From NCBI GenBank assembly GCA_035536935.1, contig DATLNC010000011.1, positions 1-32,119 of the forward strand: a stretch of DNA of 32,119 bases, given 5' to 3'. The notes beneath the pieces were generated by a model. The model was given only the letters and a program-made list of their open reading frames with translations. It had not been told where the DNA came from and ran no database searches. The stretch is from DATMER01 sp035536935. Lineage in GTDB: Bacteria > Acidobacteriota > Thermoanaerobaculia > Multivoradales > UBA5704. Positions 14,710 to 21,445 of the stretch are shown in pieces; position 1 is the stretch's first letter, and every line of letters begins with the position of its first letter. The translations under genes and the position numbers were made by a program.

Positions 14710-15101
14710 GAAGCCCGGGTCTCCTGCCGGGGCAGCAGCCCGGAGAAGAGGCGCAACAGCTCGGCCCGCAGGGTCCGGAAGTCCGACTGCCGGGCCTCGG
14801 GTTTCAGATGCACCACGAGATCCAGCGCGGGGAGCATGCCTCGATCCTTCCATCGGCGGTAGACCTCTTTGATCCGGCGCCGGATGCGGTGGCGCACCAC
14901 GGCCGGGCCGACCTTGCGGCTGGCGGTGATCCCGATCCTGGGATGCCCGAGCTCGTTCGGAGCGAAATAGAGAATCGCCAGCGCACCGTGGCGCCGGCGT
15001 CCCGTCCGGTAGCACCTGAGGTAGTCCGCTCTTCGCCGCAGCCGCTCTTCGGGGAGCAGGCGCTGGCTTCCGTGCCTGGCCGGAAGCCCCGAGCCGGACA
15101 T
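14706..15101 (-). CDS. rnpA: Ribonuclease P protein component
   Basis: The protein subunit of RNase P helps the catalytic RNA cut 5' leaders from tRNA precursors. Length 131 aa. After a short leader (MSGSGLPARHGSQRLLPEE) the domain shows RLRRRADYLRCYRTGRRRHG, then LAILYFAPNELGHPRIGITASRKVGPAVVRHRIRRRIKEVYRRWKDR; the last part holds the family's conserved basic RNR-type helix (here VVRHRIRRRIKEVYR), and LDLVVHLKPEA completes the fold. A longer open frame extends upstream through rpmH, but the ATG at 15101 shares one base with the rpmH stop (TGATG) and gives normal length. Next comes yidD with a 4-bp overlap. Confidence 0.93.
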   Translation of the reverse strand: MSGSGLPARHGSQRLLPEERLRRRADYLRCYRTGRRRHGALAILYFAPNELGHPRIGITASRKVGPAVVRHRIRRRIKEVYRRWKDRGMLPALDLVVHLKPEARQSDFRTLRAELLRLFSGLLPRQETRAS

Positions 15102-15235
15102 CAGACCGAGAGGCGCTTGCGGCCCTTCTGGCGCCGGCGCGCGATCACGGCGCGTCCGTTCTTGGTGCGCATGCGCACCAAGAAGCCGTGGGTCCGCTTG
15201 CGGCGACGGTTGTTGGGCTGAAAAGTCCGTTTCAC
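15101..15235 (-). CDS. rpmH: Large ribosomal subunit protein bL34
   Basis: bL34 is a 44-residue, highly basic protein of the 50S subunit. The sequence MKRTFQPNNRRRKRTHGF then LVRMRTKNGRAVIARRRQKGRKRLSV is a near-perfect family match. The start codon is GTG at 15235. The codons LVRMRTK at 15161-15182 are written as a perfect 22-bp palindrome (CTTGGTGCGC / GCGCACCAAG around AT). rpmH heads the minus-strand series rpmH-rnpA-yidD-yidC-jag and lies 72 bp from the first tRNA-Ser gene. In many bacteria rpmH is next to dnaA; here dnaA is 13 kb away. Confidence 0.97.
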   Translation of the reverse strand: MKRTFQPNNRRRKRTHGFLVRMRTKNGRAVIARRRQKGRKRLSV

Positions 15236-15307
15236 GTTCGTGCTTCCTTCCGGCTGAGGAGAGGGCTCGGGCCCGCCCCGGGTTCGTCGAACACAGCTGA
15301 AAATATT

Positions 15308-15397
15308 GGCGGAGAGGGTGGGATTCGAACCCACGGACCGGTTGCCCGGTCAACGGTTTTCGAGACCGTCCCATTCAACCACTCTGGCACCTCTCCG
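15308..15397 (-). tRNA. tRNA-Ser (anticodon CGA)
   Basis: Read on the minus strand, the gene begins GGAGAGG (15397-15391) and pairs with CCTCTCC (15318-15312); an encoded CCA is at 15310-15308. The anticodon loop CTCGAAA carries CGA, which reads UCG. A long variable arm (ACCGGTTGCCCGGT region) marks it as a class II serine tRNA. The T arm is GTGGGTTCGAATCCCAC. It decodes one serine codon common in GC-rich genes. Confidence 0.95.
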
Positions 15398-15415
15398 GTC
15401 TTTATCTATATCGAT

Positions 15416-15504
15416 GGCGGAGAGAGTGGGATTCGAACCCACGGTAGAGTTTCCCCTACACACGCTTTCCAAGCGTGCTCCTTAAGCCACTCGGACATCT
15501 CTCC
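15416..15504 (-). tRNA. tRNA-Ser (anticodon GGA)
   Basis: The minus strand begins GGAGAGA (15504-15498) and ends TCTCTCC followed by GCCA, so CCA is encoded (15418-15416). The anticodon loop TTGGAAA contains GGA, which reads UCC and UCU. The variable arm is long (around GTGTAGGGGAAACTC), as in class II tRNAs. Only 18 bp separate it from the other serine tRNA, so they are likely one transcript. The T arm is identical to that of its neighbour (GTGGGTTCGAATCCCAC). Confidence 0.95.
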
Positions 15505-15541
15505 GGAACTCTGCAAAGAACGATGTCGCCAGGAAGACGGC

Positions 15542-16012
15542 TCAGAGCTTCTTCCGGAGCGACGCGAAGAAGCCGCGCAACAGCGCGGCGCTCTCTTCTT
15601 CAAGGACCCCGGCCGTCATCTCCAGCCGGTGGTTGAGGCGCGGGTCCTGGACAAGATTGCCCAGCGTCCCGCACCAGCCCGCCTTGGGATCGGGCGCCCC
15701 CCAGACCAGCCGTTCGATGCGGCTGTTGACCAGGGCGCCGGCGCACATGGCGCACGGCTCCAGGGTGACGTACATGGTACATCCTGTCAGCCGCCACCCG
15801 CCGACCTGTCCGGCCGCCTGCCGGATCGCGAGGATCTCGGCATGGGCCAGGGGATCGCGGTCGATCTCGCGCCGGTTGTGGCCGCGGCCGACGATCTCCC
15901 CACCCCGCACGATAATGGCGCCGATCGGCACTTCTCCGATCTCCGCCGCCCGCCGTGCCTCGGCGAGAGCCTCCTGCATCCAGATCCGATCTTCCGGTCT
16001 CTCTGTCCGCAC
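15542..16012 (-). CDS. tadA: tRNA-specific adenosine deaminase TadA
   Basis: TadA deaminates the wobble adenosine of tRNA-Arg(ACG) to inosine. Length 156 aa. The cytidine-deaminase zinc site is complete: HAEI with the proton-shuttling glutamate (about 57-60) and PCAMC (about 87-91). IWMQEALAEARRAAEIGEVPIGAIIV is the standard N-terminal helix and strand, and LVNSRIERLVWGAPDPKAG follows the second zinc motif. The GTG at 16012 is taken as start because residues before the internal ATG (15979) belong to the conserved first helix. It is encoded 38 bp before the serine tRNA genes on the same strand. The usual order tadA - SRP RNA - dnaX is kept, but tadA is divergent and separated by the minisatellite and a Panacea gene. 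Confidence 0.95.
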   Translation of the reverse strand: MRTERPEDRIWMQEALAEARRAAEIGEVPIGAIIVRGGEIVGRGHNRREIDRDPLAHAEILAIRQAAGQVGGWRLTGCTMYVTLEPCAMCAGALVNSRIERLVWGAPDPKAGWCGTLGNLVQDPRLNHRLEMTAGVLEEESAALLRGFFASLRKKL

Positions 16013-16149
16013 GAGCCTCCGCCTGTTCCAGGCAGGCCGCGTATCTTACCCGAACGCGCGCGGACGGGCAAATCCCGGCTGCGGACGGTCCCCCGGCACC
16101 TGGGAAACGGCCGCAGCTGCACGGTTTCTTCCCGCCCCTGCCGGGGATC
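16013..16149. other. Gap between tadA and the minisatellite
   Basis: This stretch upstream of tadA is C-rich and GC-rich and shows no feature I can name. The tadA promoter should be here on the minus strand; no clear -10 box is visible. The last 21 bases (16129-16149) may be a decayed first unit of the following repeat. Confidence 0.4.
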
Positions 16150-16380
16150 GTTTCCCCCCGGGAGCGGAGTGTCTCCCCCGGGGAGCGGAGTGATTCCCCC
16201 CGAGCGCGGAGTGGCTCCCCCCGGCGGGGGAGCGGCTCATCCCGGCGGGGGAATGACCGCCGGGAAGGGGGGAATGGTCCGGGAGAGTCCGGGAATGATT
16301 CCCCCACGGAGGGGAATGACTCGGATGGATGGGGGGAACGCTCCGGCAGTGAGGGGAAGAACTCCCGGGAGCGGGGGAAC
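16150..16380. repeat. 21-bp minisatellite, eleven diverged units
   Basis: Eleven consecutive units of 21 bp start at 16150, 16171, 16192, 16213, 16234, 16255, 16276, 16297, 16318, about 16340 and 16360. A loose consensus is G-R-Y-T-CCCCCC-GG-G-GCGGGGAR-T: a C-run in the first half and a G-run before the junction GGARTG. Units differ at many positions, yet the period slips only once by one base. Because 21 is a multiple of three and stops are absent, several frames stay open, including a minus-strand heptad such as RGESLRS-PGETLRS. It lies between tadA and a Panacea promoter. No protein start or partner supports coding. Each unit is also two DNA helical turns. Confidence 0.85.
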
Positions 16381-16392
16381 CGTCCACGGCGC

Positions 16393-16422
16393 TTGACGAA
16401 CGGCGCAATTGAGGCGTAATAT
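16393..16422 (+). promoter_or_regulatory. Sigma-70-type promoter for the first Panacea gene
   Basis: TTGACG (16393-16398) and TAATAT (16417-16422) with an 18-bp spacer. Predicted transcription start is near 16429. It lies right after the minisatellite, and the gene's ribosome binding site GGAGGAGG follows at 16443-16450. Confidence 0.7.
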
Positions 16423-16461
16423 TCCGTCGTGCGACCGACACCGGAGGAGGGCTTCCGCTCG

Positions 16462-17034
16462 ATGAATACGAGGACTGCCAAAACGGCCGCCAGCTCACGG
16501 AAGTTTCGGGAGCTGATCCTCTATGTCGCCCAACACTCCGAGTCCGACCCGAAGTTCGGCGCGACGAAGCTGAACAAGATCCTGTTCTACGCGGACTTCC
16601 TTGCCTATGCGACCCTCGGGGAAGCCATCACGGGCGAGGTCTATCAGAAGCTGCAAAACGGGCCCGCGCCGAAAAGGCTCCTCCCCGTGGTACGGCAAAT
16701 GGAGGGGGAGGACGCCTGCCGCTGGGCTCAGCGCACTTACTACAACAAGCCGATCAAGAAGCTCGTCGCCTTGCGCGAGCCGGACCTCTCCGTGTTCAAG
16801 CCCCAGGAGATCGAGCTCGTACGCAACGTGATCGAGGAGCTGTGGCCGCTCAACGGTTCCGAGGTCAGCGACCTGTCCCACCGGTTCCCGGGATGGCAGG
16901 CGGCGCACCTCCAGGAAGACATCCCCTACAAGATGGTATTTGTCGACGACCCGCGTCCGCTCACGGAGGATGAGACCGAGTGGGCTCTCGAAGTCATCCA
17001 GGATTACCGTGAGCGCAAAGCAGCGGGATCGTAA
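16462..17034 (+). CDS. Panacea-domain (SocA-like, DUF4065) antitoxin, copy 1
   Basis: Protein of 190 aa. The Panacea domain spans about residues 15-170: KFRELILYVAQHSESDPKFGATKLNKILFYADFLAYATLGEAITG is the characteristic start (the K-L-x-K-x-L-F-Y-x-D motif), followed by YQKLQNGPAPKRLLPVVRQM and a later helical part LVRNVIEELWPLNGSEVSDLSH. Panacea domains neutralise many unrelated toxins. ATG 16462 is chosen because GGAGGAGG lies 11 nt upstream; a GTG at 16429 would coincide with the predicted transcript start. The second copy at 21446 is clearly homologous along its whole length. The expected toxin partner follows directly at about 17035-17316 but has no proper start codon, so this module seems broken or unusual. 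Confidence 0.88.
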   Translation: MNTRTAKTAASSRKFRELILYVAQHSESDPKFGATKLNKILFYADFLAYATLGEAITGEVYQKLQNGPAPKRLLPVVRQMEGEDACRWAQRTYYNKPIKKLVALREPDLSVFKPQEIELVRNVIEELWPLNGSEVSDLSHRFPGWQAAHLQEDIPYKMVFVDDPRPLTEDETEWALEVIQDYRERKAAGS

Positions 17035-17316
17035 GTCCTCTGGGCGCCGAGAGCCCAGCAAGCAATCGCAGAGATCATCGCCAGAGAAGGCAGCCGGGCC
17101 CAGGAGGCCATCGAGGCACTCGAGCTGTTCGTCGCCCGCCTCCCGGAAGCCGGCATCCCCGTGCGGGGCGCACCCGAATTCCTGGGACGGCCGTTCCACA
17201 CCGACCTCCATGCCTACCTCGTCGTCTATACCTACGATGACGAAGTGGTCGAGTGTGTCGGCCTGCGTCCTATCCCTTACACCGCCTTCGACTATCTTCC
17301 CGAGGAGGACCGGTAG
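17009..17316 (+). pseudogene. RelE/ParE-like toxin with disrupted 5' end
   Basis: From 17035 to the TAG at 17314-17316 one frame encodes about 93 residues that read as a RelE/ParE-type fold: LWAPRAQQAIAEIIAREGS at the N-terminus (a W-x-P-R-A start typical of the family), RLPEAGIPVRGAPEFLG, then FHTDLHAYLVVYTYDDEVVECVG and LRPIPYTAFDYLPEEDR. This frame lacks ATG, GTG or TTG until 17161. A GTG at 17009 opens MSAKQRDRKSS in another frame, overlapping the Panacea stop; a one-base deletion near 17036-17040 would explain the break. So it is a frameshifted toxin, a sequencing error, or a gene using a non-standard start. In the second module the equivalent gene is intact. Family assignment rests on pattern only. 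Confidence 0.6.
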
Positions 17317-17351
17317 CTCGGGCCGGGGAATTTCCCCCGCCTCCTGTATCC

Positions 17352-17380
17352 TTTACTTACCGGACACCAGGACATAGCAT
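17352..17380 (+). promoter_or_regulatory. Promoter for the SRP RNA
   Basis: TTTACT (17352-17357) and TAGCAT (17375-17380), 17 bp apart, each match four of six consensus bases. The predicted start, about 17387, is 4 nt from the first base of the long SRP RNA stem (17391). Confidence 0.6.
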
Positions 17381-17390
17381 GTGCTCCTGG

Positions 17391-17518
17391 CAGCGGCCCA
17401 CGAAGGGTTCGGGTCCTGTGCATCGGTCGTTACCGAACCTCGTCAGGCCCGGAAGGGAGCAGCGATAAGGTATCCGGTCGAGTGCCGCAGACAAACCGGA
17501 ACCCTTCGTGGGCCGCTG
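17391..17518 (+). ncRNA. ffs: Signal recognition particle RNA (4.5S type)
   Basis: The RNA binds Ffh and guides ribosomes making membrane proteins to the FtsY receptor. Its ends pair perfectly over 20 bp (17391-17410 with 17499-17518). The conserved domain IV is visible as CCTCGTCAGGCCCGGAAGG followed by GAGCAGCGATAAGG (about 17437-17470), with the GGAA tetraloop and the A-rich Ffh-binding asymmetric loop (GAGCAGC opposite CGTCAGG). At 128 nt it is close to E. coli 4.5S RNA and has no Alu domain. Placement just before dnaX is the standard bacterial order. Confidence 0.95.
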
Positions 17519-17562
17519 TCGTAACATTCCCTATCATCTAAGGTCTATCTAATACCGTCACC

Positions 17563-19293
17563 ATGGCGTACCAGGTACTCGCCCGCAAGTGGCGCCCGCA
17601 GAGCTTCTCCACCCTCGTCGGCCAGGGTCCGATCGTCACGGCCCTGCGCAACGCGGTGCAGGAGGGGCGCATCGCACAGGCTTACCTCTTCTCCGGCATC
17701 CGCGGCGTGGGCAAGACCACCACGGCCCGCCTGCTCGCGAAGATGCTCAATTGCGAGCGCGGCCCCGCGGCTGATCCCTGCAACAAGTGCATGCCCTGTA
17801 TCGAGATCACCCGCGGCTCGGACCTGGACGTCATCGAGGTCGACGCCGCGACCTATTCCAAGGTGGAGCAGGTCCGCGAGCTGACGGAGAGCCTCAAGTA
17901 CGGCGCGGCGCGCGACCGCTACAAGGTGGTGATCCTGGACGAGATCCACCGCCTCTCGCGGCAGGCGTTCGACGCGCTCCTGAAGATCGTCGAGGAGCCG
18001 CCGCCGCACCTGGTGTTCATCTTCGCCACGACCGAGATCGACGCCGTCCCGGCTACGATCCTGTCCCGCTGCCAGGAGTTCCACTTCCGGCGGGTGAGCT
18101 CGCAGGACGTGGCGGACCTCCTGCGCCACATCTGCGGCCAGGAGGGAATCGAAGCGACCGATACGGCGCTGCGGCTCGTGGCGCGGGCCGGCGAGGGGAG
18201 CGTGCGCGATGCCGTCGCCCTGCTCGACCAGCTCGCCACGTTCGGCTCGGGCAAGATTTCCGATGAGGACGCGGTCCGCCTCCTGGGCGGATTGGATACG
18301 GCGCTCTTCCATCGGCTCCTCGAGGCGATCCTGCAGGGCGACGGGGTCTCGGTGACCCGCGCCGTGCGGCGGGTCGAGGACGAGGGCTGGGACCCGCGCC
18401 ATGTCTACGGGCACTTCCTGGTCTTCTGCCGCGACGCGCTCCACCTGGCCATGGGCGGCGATCCGGATCAGTCCGACCTGCCGGTCGAGGAGGCCCAGGC
18501 GCTCACCGCGCTGGCGAAGGAGGCCGGGTACGAGAACATGCTGCGCCTTCTGCACCAACTCTTGAACAGCGAGCAGACGGTGCGGCGCAGCGAGACCGGA
18601 GCCCTGGCCGTGGAGATCGCCTGGTTGCGGGCGGCCGAGCTGCCCAAGCTGAGGAGAGTGGAGGAGCTTTTGGCGGGAGGGGCGATGAGTACGGCGGCGG
18701 CTCCGGCTCAGAGGCCCGCGCCCCGGCCGGCTCCGGCTCCTCCGGTCCGGACTCCTTCTCCTCCACCGCCCCCGCCTGCTCCGGCGCCGGTAAAGGAAAA
18801 GGTAGTGGAGAAGGCTTCGGCGCCGGTGCCAGTGGCGGCTCCGCCACCGGCGCCTCCACCGGCAGCGGCGCCGGCTCCCGCGCCGCGCTCGAACGGCAGC
18901 GCTTCGGGCGAGGATCTCGTCCAGGCGTTCCTCGACGAGGTGAGCCGGCGCAAGCAGCCCCTGGCCGCCTATCTCTCCGACGCGGACGAGATCCGTTTCG
19001 AGGAAGGCCGGTTGACGATCGCGCGCGCGCCCGGCGACACCTGGCTGGAGTCGCGGCTCGGGCAGTCGGCCAACCGGCAGATCATCGACGAGGCGGTCGC
19101 GGCGGTGTGGGGAGAGGGAACGACCTGGAAAATGGTGCAGGGCGACGGCCGCAGGGCCGCCGAGTTGCAGGCCCAGGCTTCCGCCGCCTCCGCGGCAGGG
19201 GCCGTGGTGAGCGAGAATCCCACCGTGCAGACGGTCCTCGACATCTTCGGGGGCCGGGTGGAACGGGTTGAAGAGCGTCCCAGGGAGGAATGA
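17563..19293 (+). CDS. dnaX: DNA polymerase III subunit gamma/tau
   Basis: DnaX is the clamp-loader ATPase that also ties the replicase together. Length 576 aa. MAYQVLARKWRPQSFSTLVGQ is the standard start; Walker A is FSGIRGVGKTTTARLLAK (about 44-61); a zinc site is formed by C65 and CNKCMPC (about 72-80); Walker B is VVILDEIHRLS (about 122-132); the sensor/arginine-finger region is ATILSRCQEFHFRR. Domain III ends near residue 370. A Pro/Ala linker (about 385-445) leads to a tau-like C-terminal domain (DLVQAFLDEVSRRKQPLAAYLSDADEIRFEEGRLTI). I saw no A-AAA-AAG type slippery site, so a gamma form by frameshift is not supported. There is no Shine-Dalgarno; a possible TCTAAT (17548-17553) would give a nearly leaderless mRNA. 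Confidence 0.96.
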   Translation: MAYQVLARKWRPQSFSTLVGQGPIVTALRNAVQEGRIAQAYLFSGIRGVGKTTTARLLAKMLNCERGPAADPCNKCMPCIEITRGSDLDVIEVDAATYSKVEQVRELTESLKYGAARDRYKVVILDEIHRLSRQAFDALLKIVEEPPPHLVFIFATTEIDAVPATILSRCQEFHFRRVSSQDVADLLRHICGQEGIEATDTALRLVARAGEGSVRDAVALLDQLATFGSGKISDEDAVRLLGGLDTALFHRLLEAILQGDGVSVTRAVRRVEDEGWDPRHVYGHFLVFCRDALHLAMGGDPDQSDLPVEEAQALTALAKEAGYENMLRLLHQLLNSEQTVRRSETGALAVEIAWLRAAELPKLRRVEELLAGGAMSTAAAPAQRPAPRPAPAPPVRTPSPPPPPPAPAPVKEKVVEKASAPVPVAAPPPAPPPAAAPAPAPRSNGSASGEDLVQAFLDEVSRRKQPLAAYLSDADEIRFEEGRLTIARAPGDTWLESRLGQSANRQIIDEAVAAVWGEGTTWKMVQGDGRRAAELQAQASAASAAGAVVSENPTVQTVLDIFGGRVERVEERPREE

Positions 19294-19294
19294 C

Positions 19295-19591
19295 ATGAGC
19301 AGCATGCGTCAGTTGATGAAGCAGGCCCAGGAGATGCAGGAGCGCCTCGCCAAAGAGCTCAACGAGCTGATCGTCGAGGCGAGCGTCGGGGGCGGCATGG
19401 TGACCGTCAAGATGAGCGGCCACAAGCAGATCGTCTCCGTGAAGATCGATCCCGAGGCCATGGACAAGGATGATCCCTCCATGCTGGAGGACCTCATCGT
19501 CGCCGCGATCAACGAGGCGGGCCGCAAGGTCGAGGAGACGATGCAGGGCAAGATGGGCACCATGGCGTCGAGCCTCCCGGGCCTGTTCTAG
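19295..19591 (+). CDS. ybaB: YbaB/EbfC nucleoid-associated protein
   Basis: Small dimeric DNA-binding protein of 98 aa that compacts DNA; its role is linked to recombination through its neighbour recR. The family pattern is present: an N-terminal helix MSSMRQLMKQAQEMQERLAKELNEL, then VEASVGGGMVTVKMSGHKQIVSVKIDPEAMDK (central beta sheet with the G-G-G-x-V-x-V core), and LEDLIVAAINEAGRKVEETMQGKMG (second helix). The ATG at 19295 is preferred to an in-frame ATG 27 bp upstream because GGGAGGAA precedes it and because the dnaX stop lies 1 bp before. Order dnaX-ybaB-recR is conserved across bacteria. Confidence 0.95.
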   Translation: MSSMRQLMKQAQEMQERLAKELNELIVEASVGGGMVTVKMSGHKQIVSVKIDPEAMDKDDPSMLEDLIVAAINEAGRKVEETMQGKMGTMASSLPGLF

Positions 19592-19607
19592 CCGAGCTCT
19601 GAACGAG

Positions 19608-20192
19608 ATGACCGACCCGCTGGCCCGGCTCATCGGCGAGCTGTCGCGGCTGCCGAGCATCGGGCCCAAGACCGCGACGCGCCTCGCCCACTACCTGCTC
19701 AAGGTGTCCGCCGGCGAGGCGCAGAGCCTCGCCCAGGCCATCGTCGAGGTGAAGGAGAAGCTTTTCCACTGCTCCTCCTGCAACGCCATCACCGCCGTCG
19801 ATCCCTGCCGCTGGTGCACCGACGAGCGGCGCGACCGCACGCGCATCTGCGTGGTTGAGGAGCCGTTCAACATCGAGCCCATCGAGCGCACCGGGGAGTA
19901 CCAGGGCGTCTACCACGTCCTCCTCGGCGCCCTCTCCCCGCACCGCGGCATCGGCCCGGACCGCCTCGCCATCCCGGGGCTGATGGCCCGGCTCGAAGGG
20001 GTGGAGGAGGTCGTGATCGCCACCAACCCCAACGTCGAGGGCGAGGCGACGGCGCTCTACCTGGCGCGGCTGCTCAAGCCCCGCGGCGTGCGGGTGACCC
20101 GCCTCGCCTTCGGCATGCCGGTCGGGGGCGACATCGAGTACACGGACGAGGTGACGCTGGCCCGGTCGCTCGCCGGCCGGCGGGAGATGTGA
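19608..20192 (+). CDS. recR: Recombination protein RecR
   Basis: RecR forms a ring with RecO that loads RecA at gaps in DNA. Length 194 aa, a little under the usual 200. It has the N-terminal helix-hairpin-helix LIGELSRLPSIGPKTATRLAHYLL (about 7-30), the Cys4 zinc finger CSSCNAITAVDPCRWC (about 56-71), the Toprim domain ICVVEEPFNIEPIERTGEYQGVYHVLLGALSPHRGIGPD, and the C-terminal IEYTDEVTLARSLAGRREM. The ATG at 19608 lies 16 bp after the ybaB stop. The next gene overlaps its end by 4 bp (GTGA). Confidence 0.95.
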   Translation: MTDPLARLIGELSRLPSIGPKTATRLAHYLLKVSAGEAQSLAQAIVEVKEKLFHCSSCNAITAVDPCRWCTDERRDRTRICVVEEPFNIEPIERTGEYQGVYHVLLGALSPHRGIGPDRLAIPGLMARLEGVEEVVIATNPNVEGEATALYLARLLKPRGVRVTRLAFGMPVGGDIEYTDEVTLARSLAGRREM

Positions 20193-21394
20193 CGCCCCCC
20201 GGTCCGCGCTCGCGCGAGCTCTCGCGCCGGATTGCGGAGGTCGAGGCGCCGGGGATCAACACTCTTTCATCGACCCCCGGCGCCGTCTCCCTCTTCTGGG
20301 ACGAGGCCGAGGGGGCGCACGTCCGGGACGTCGACGGCAATCTCTATATAGATCTGACCTCCGGCTTCGGGGTCGCGGCCGTGGGCCATCGCCATCCGCG
20401 GGTGGTGGAAGCGGTCCGCGCCCAGGCCGGCCGGCTCCTCCACGGGCTCGGGGACGTCCACGGCCATCCCTTGAGGGTCGAGCTGGCGGAGCGGCTCGTG
20501 AGGCTCGCGCCGGTCGACGAGGCCCAGGTGTTCTTTGCCATCTCCGGCTCGGAGGCGGTGGAGATTGCCTTGAAGACCGCCGTGGCCGCCACCGGCCGCT
20601 CTGGAATCGTGGCCTTCGAGCCCTCCTACCATGGTCTGACGATGGGATCGCTGGCCGTGACCTCGCGGCCTGGGTTCCGCGAGCCGTTCGCCGCCCATCT
20701 CCACGGTCATGTCCGCCGCTTCCCGTACGGCTCCCCAGTGAGATTGGAGAACGCGGCGGCGGTGCTGGTCGAGCCGATCGTGGGGAGGGAAGGGGTCATC
20801 CTCCCGCCGCCCGGCTGGCTGCCGGAGCTGGCCCACCTCTGCCGGGAGCACGGCGCTCTCCTGATCGCGGACGAGATCTTCACCGGCTTCGGGCGCACCG
20901 GCAGGCTCTTCGCCGTGGAGCATGAGGGAGTCCGCCCTGACCTTCTCTGCTGCGGCAAGGCGCTGGGAGGGGGGCTGCCCATCGCCGCCGTGCTGGGCCG
21001 TCGTGGGCTCTTCCGCTGCTGGGAGACGGAGGGGGAGGCCCGCCACACCGCCACCTTCGTGGCCAACCCGGTCGCCTGCGCCGCCGCCCTGGCCACGCTC
21101 GACGTGATCGAAGAGGAGGGCCTCCCGGCCCGGGCCGCCCGGATGGGGGATCGGATCGCCGGGCGGCTGTCAAAATGGCCTGGAGTGGCCGTCCGAGGCC
21201 GCGGCCTGCTCTGGGGCGTGGAGCTGCGCTCGGCCGAGATCGCCAAGCGGTGGACCGCCGCGGCGCTCTCTCGTGGGATCATCCTCCTCGCAGGGGGCCC
21301 GGAGGGGCGCGTCGCGCAGATCGTGCCTCCTCTGACCATCCCGGAGGAGCTGCTTGGGGGGGCATTGCAAATTCTGGAAGAGTCGCTCGGCTGA
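20189..21394 (+). CDS. Class III PLP aminotransferase
   Basis: Fold-type I aminotransferase of 401 aa. Landmarks in order: DVDGNLYIDLTSGFGVAAVGHRHP (about 48-71), SGSEAVEIALKTA (about 117-129, cofactor phosphate loop), FEPSYHGLTMGSLAVTS with the Y-H-G stacking motif (about 140-156), LLIADEIFTGFGRTGRLFA (about 225-243, D-E-x-x-T-G with the cofactor Asp), and the lysine in DLLCCGKALGGGLPIAAVLG (about 252-271). The family covers ornithine, acetylornithine, GABA, beta-alanine and diaminopimelate-type donors; nothing here selects one. The start is GTG 20189, overlapping the recR stop as GTGA, so it is translated with the dnaX-ybaB-recR operon. Its link to DNA repair genes is probably only positional. 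Confidence 0.9.
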   Translation: MTPPGPRSRELSRRIAEVEAPGINTLSSTPGAVSLFWDEAEGAHVRDVDGNLYIDLTSGFGVAAVGHRHPRVVEAVRAQAGRLLHGLGDVHGHPLRVELAERLVRLAPVDEAQVFFAISGSEAVEIALKTAVAATGRSGIVAFEPSYHGLTMGSLAVTSRPGFREPFAAHLHGHVRRFPYGSPVRLENAAAVLVEPIVGREGVILPPPGWLPELAHLCREHGALLIADEIFTGFGRTGRLFAVEHEGVRPDLLCCGKALGGGLPIAAVLGRRGLFRCWETEGEARHTATFVANPVACAAALATLDVIEEEGLPARAARMGDRIAGRLSKWPGVAVRGRGLLWGVELRSAEIAKRWTAAALSRGIILLAGGPEGRVAQIVPPLTIPEELLGGALQILEESLG

Positions 21395-21419
21395 GTTTCG
21401 CCTGTTTACCGCCGAAGTG

Positions 21420-21425
21420 TATACT
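21420..21425 (+). promoter_or_regulatory. -10 box of the second Panacea operon
   Basis: TATACT is a near-consensus -10 hexamer 21-26 bp before the favoured Panacea start at 21446. A -35 at 17 bp (TTCGCC) is weak. It would begin a transcript near 21432. Confidence 0.45.
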
Positions 21426-21445
21426 CCCTATGAAGGAACATGCCC

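Noticed and set aside
15227..15242. Half parS-like sequence at the rpmH start
   Set aside because: CGTTTCACGTTCG matches just one half and is explained by the rpmH start codons.
16150..16380. Intrinsic terminator cluster
   Set aside because: Units lack a T-run and are arrayed at fixed spacing between divergent genes, where a terminator has no clear use.
15600..16481. Minus-strand frame with heptad repeats over the minisatellite
   Set aside because: It begins in the Panacea gene and runs out of frame into tadA. Heptads are an automatic result of a 21-bp period. Kept only as an alternative in the minisatellite entry.
18788..18805. A-rich stretch in dnaX as a gamma/tau frameshift site
   Set aside because: GTAAAGGAAAAGG is not an X-XXY-YYZ heptamer in frame, and no stop follows closely as a gamma end would need.
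17545..19305. Open frame of 586 codons antisense to dnaX
   Set aside because: It mirrors dnaX almost end to end, has Arg/His/Pro-rich content typical of GC-rich shadow frames and no family signal.
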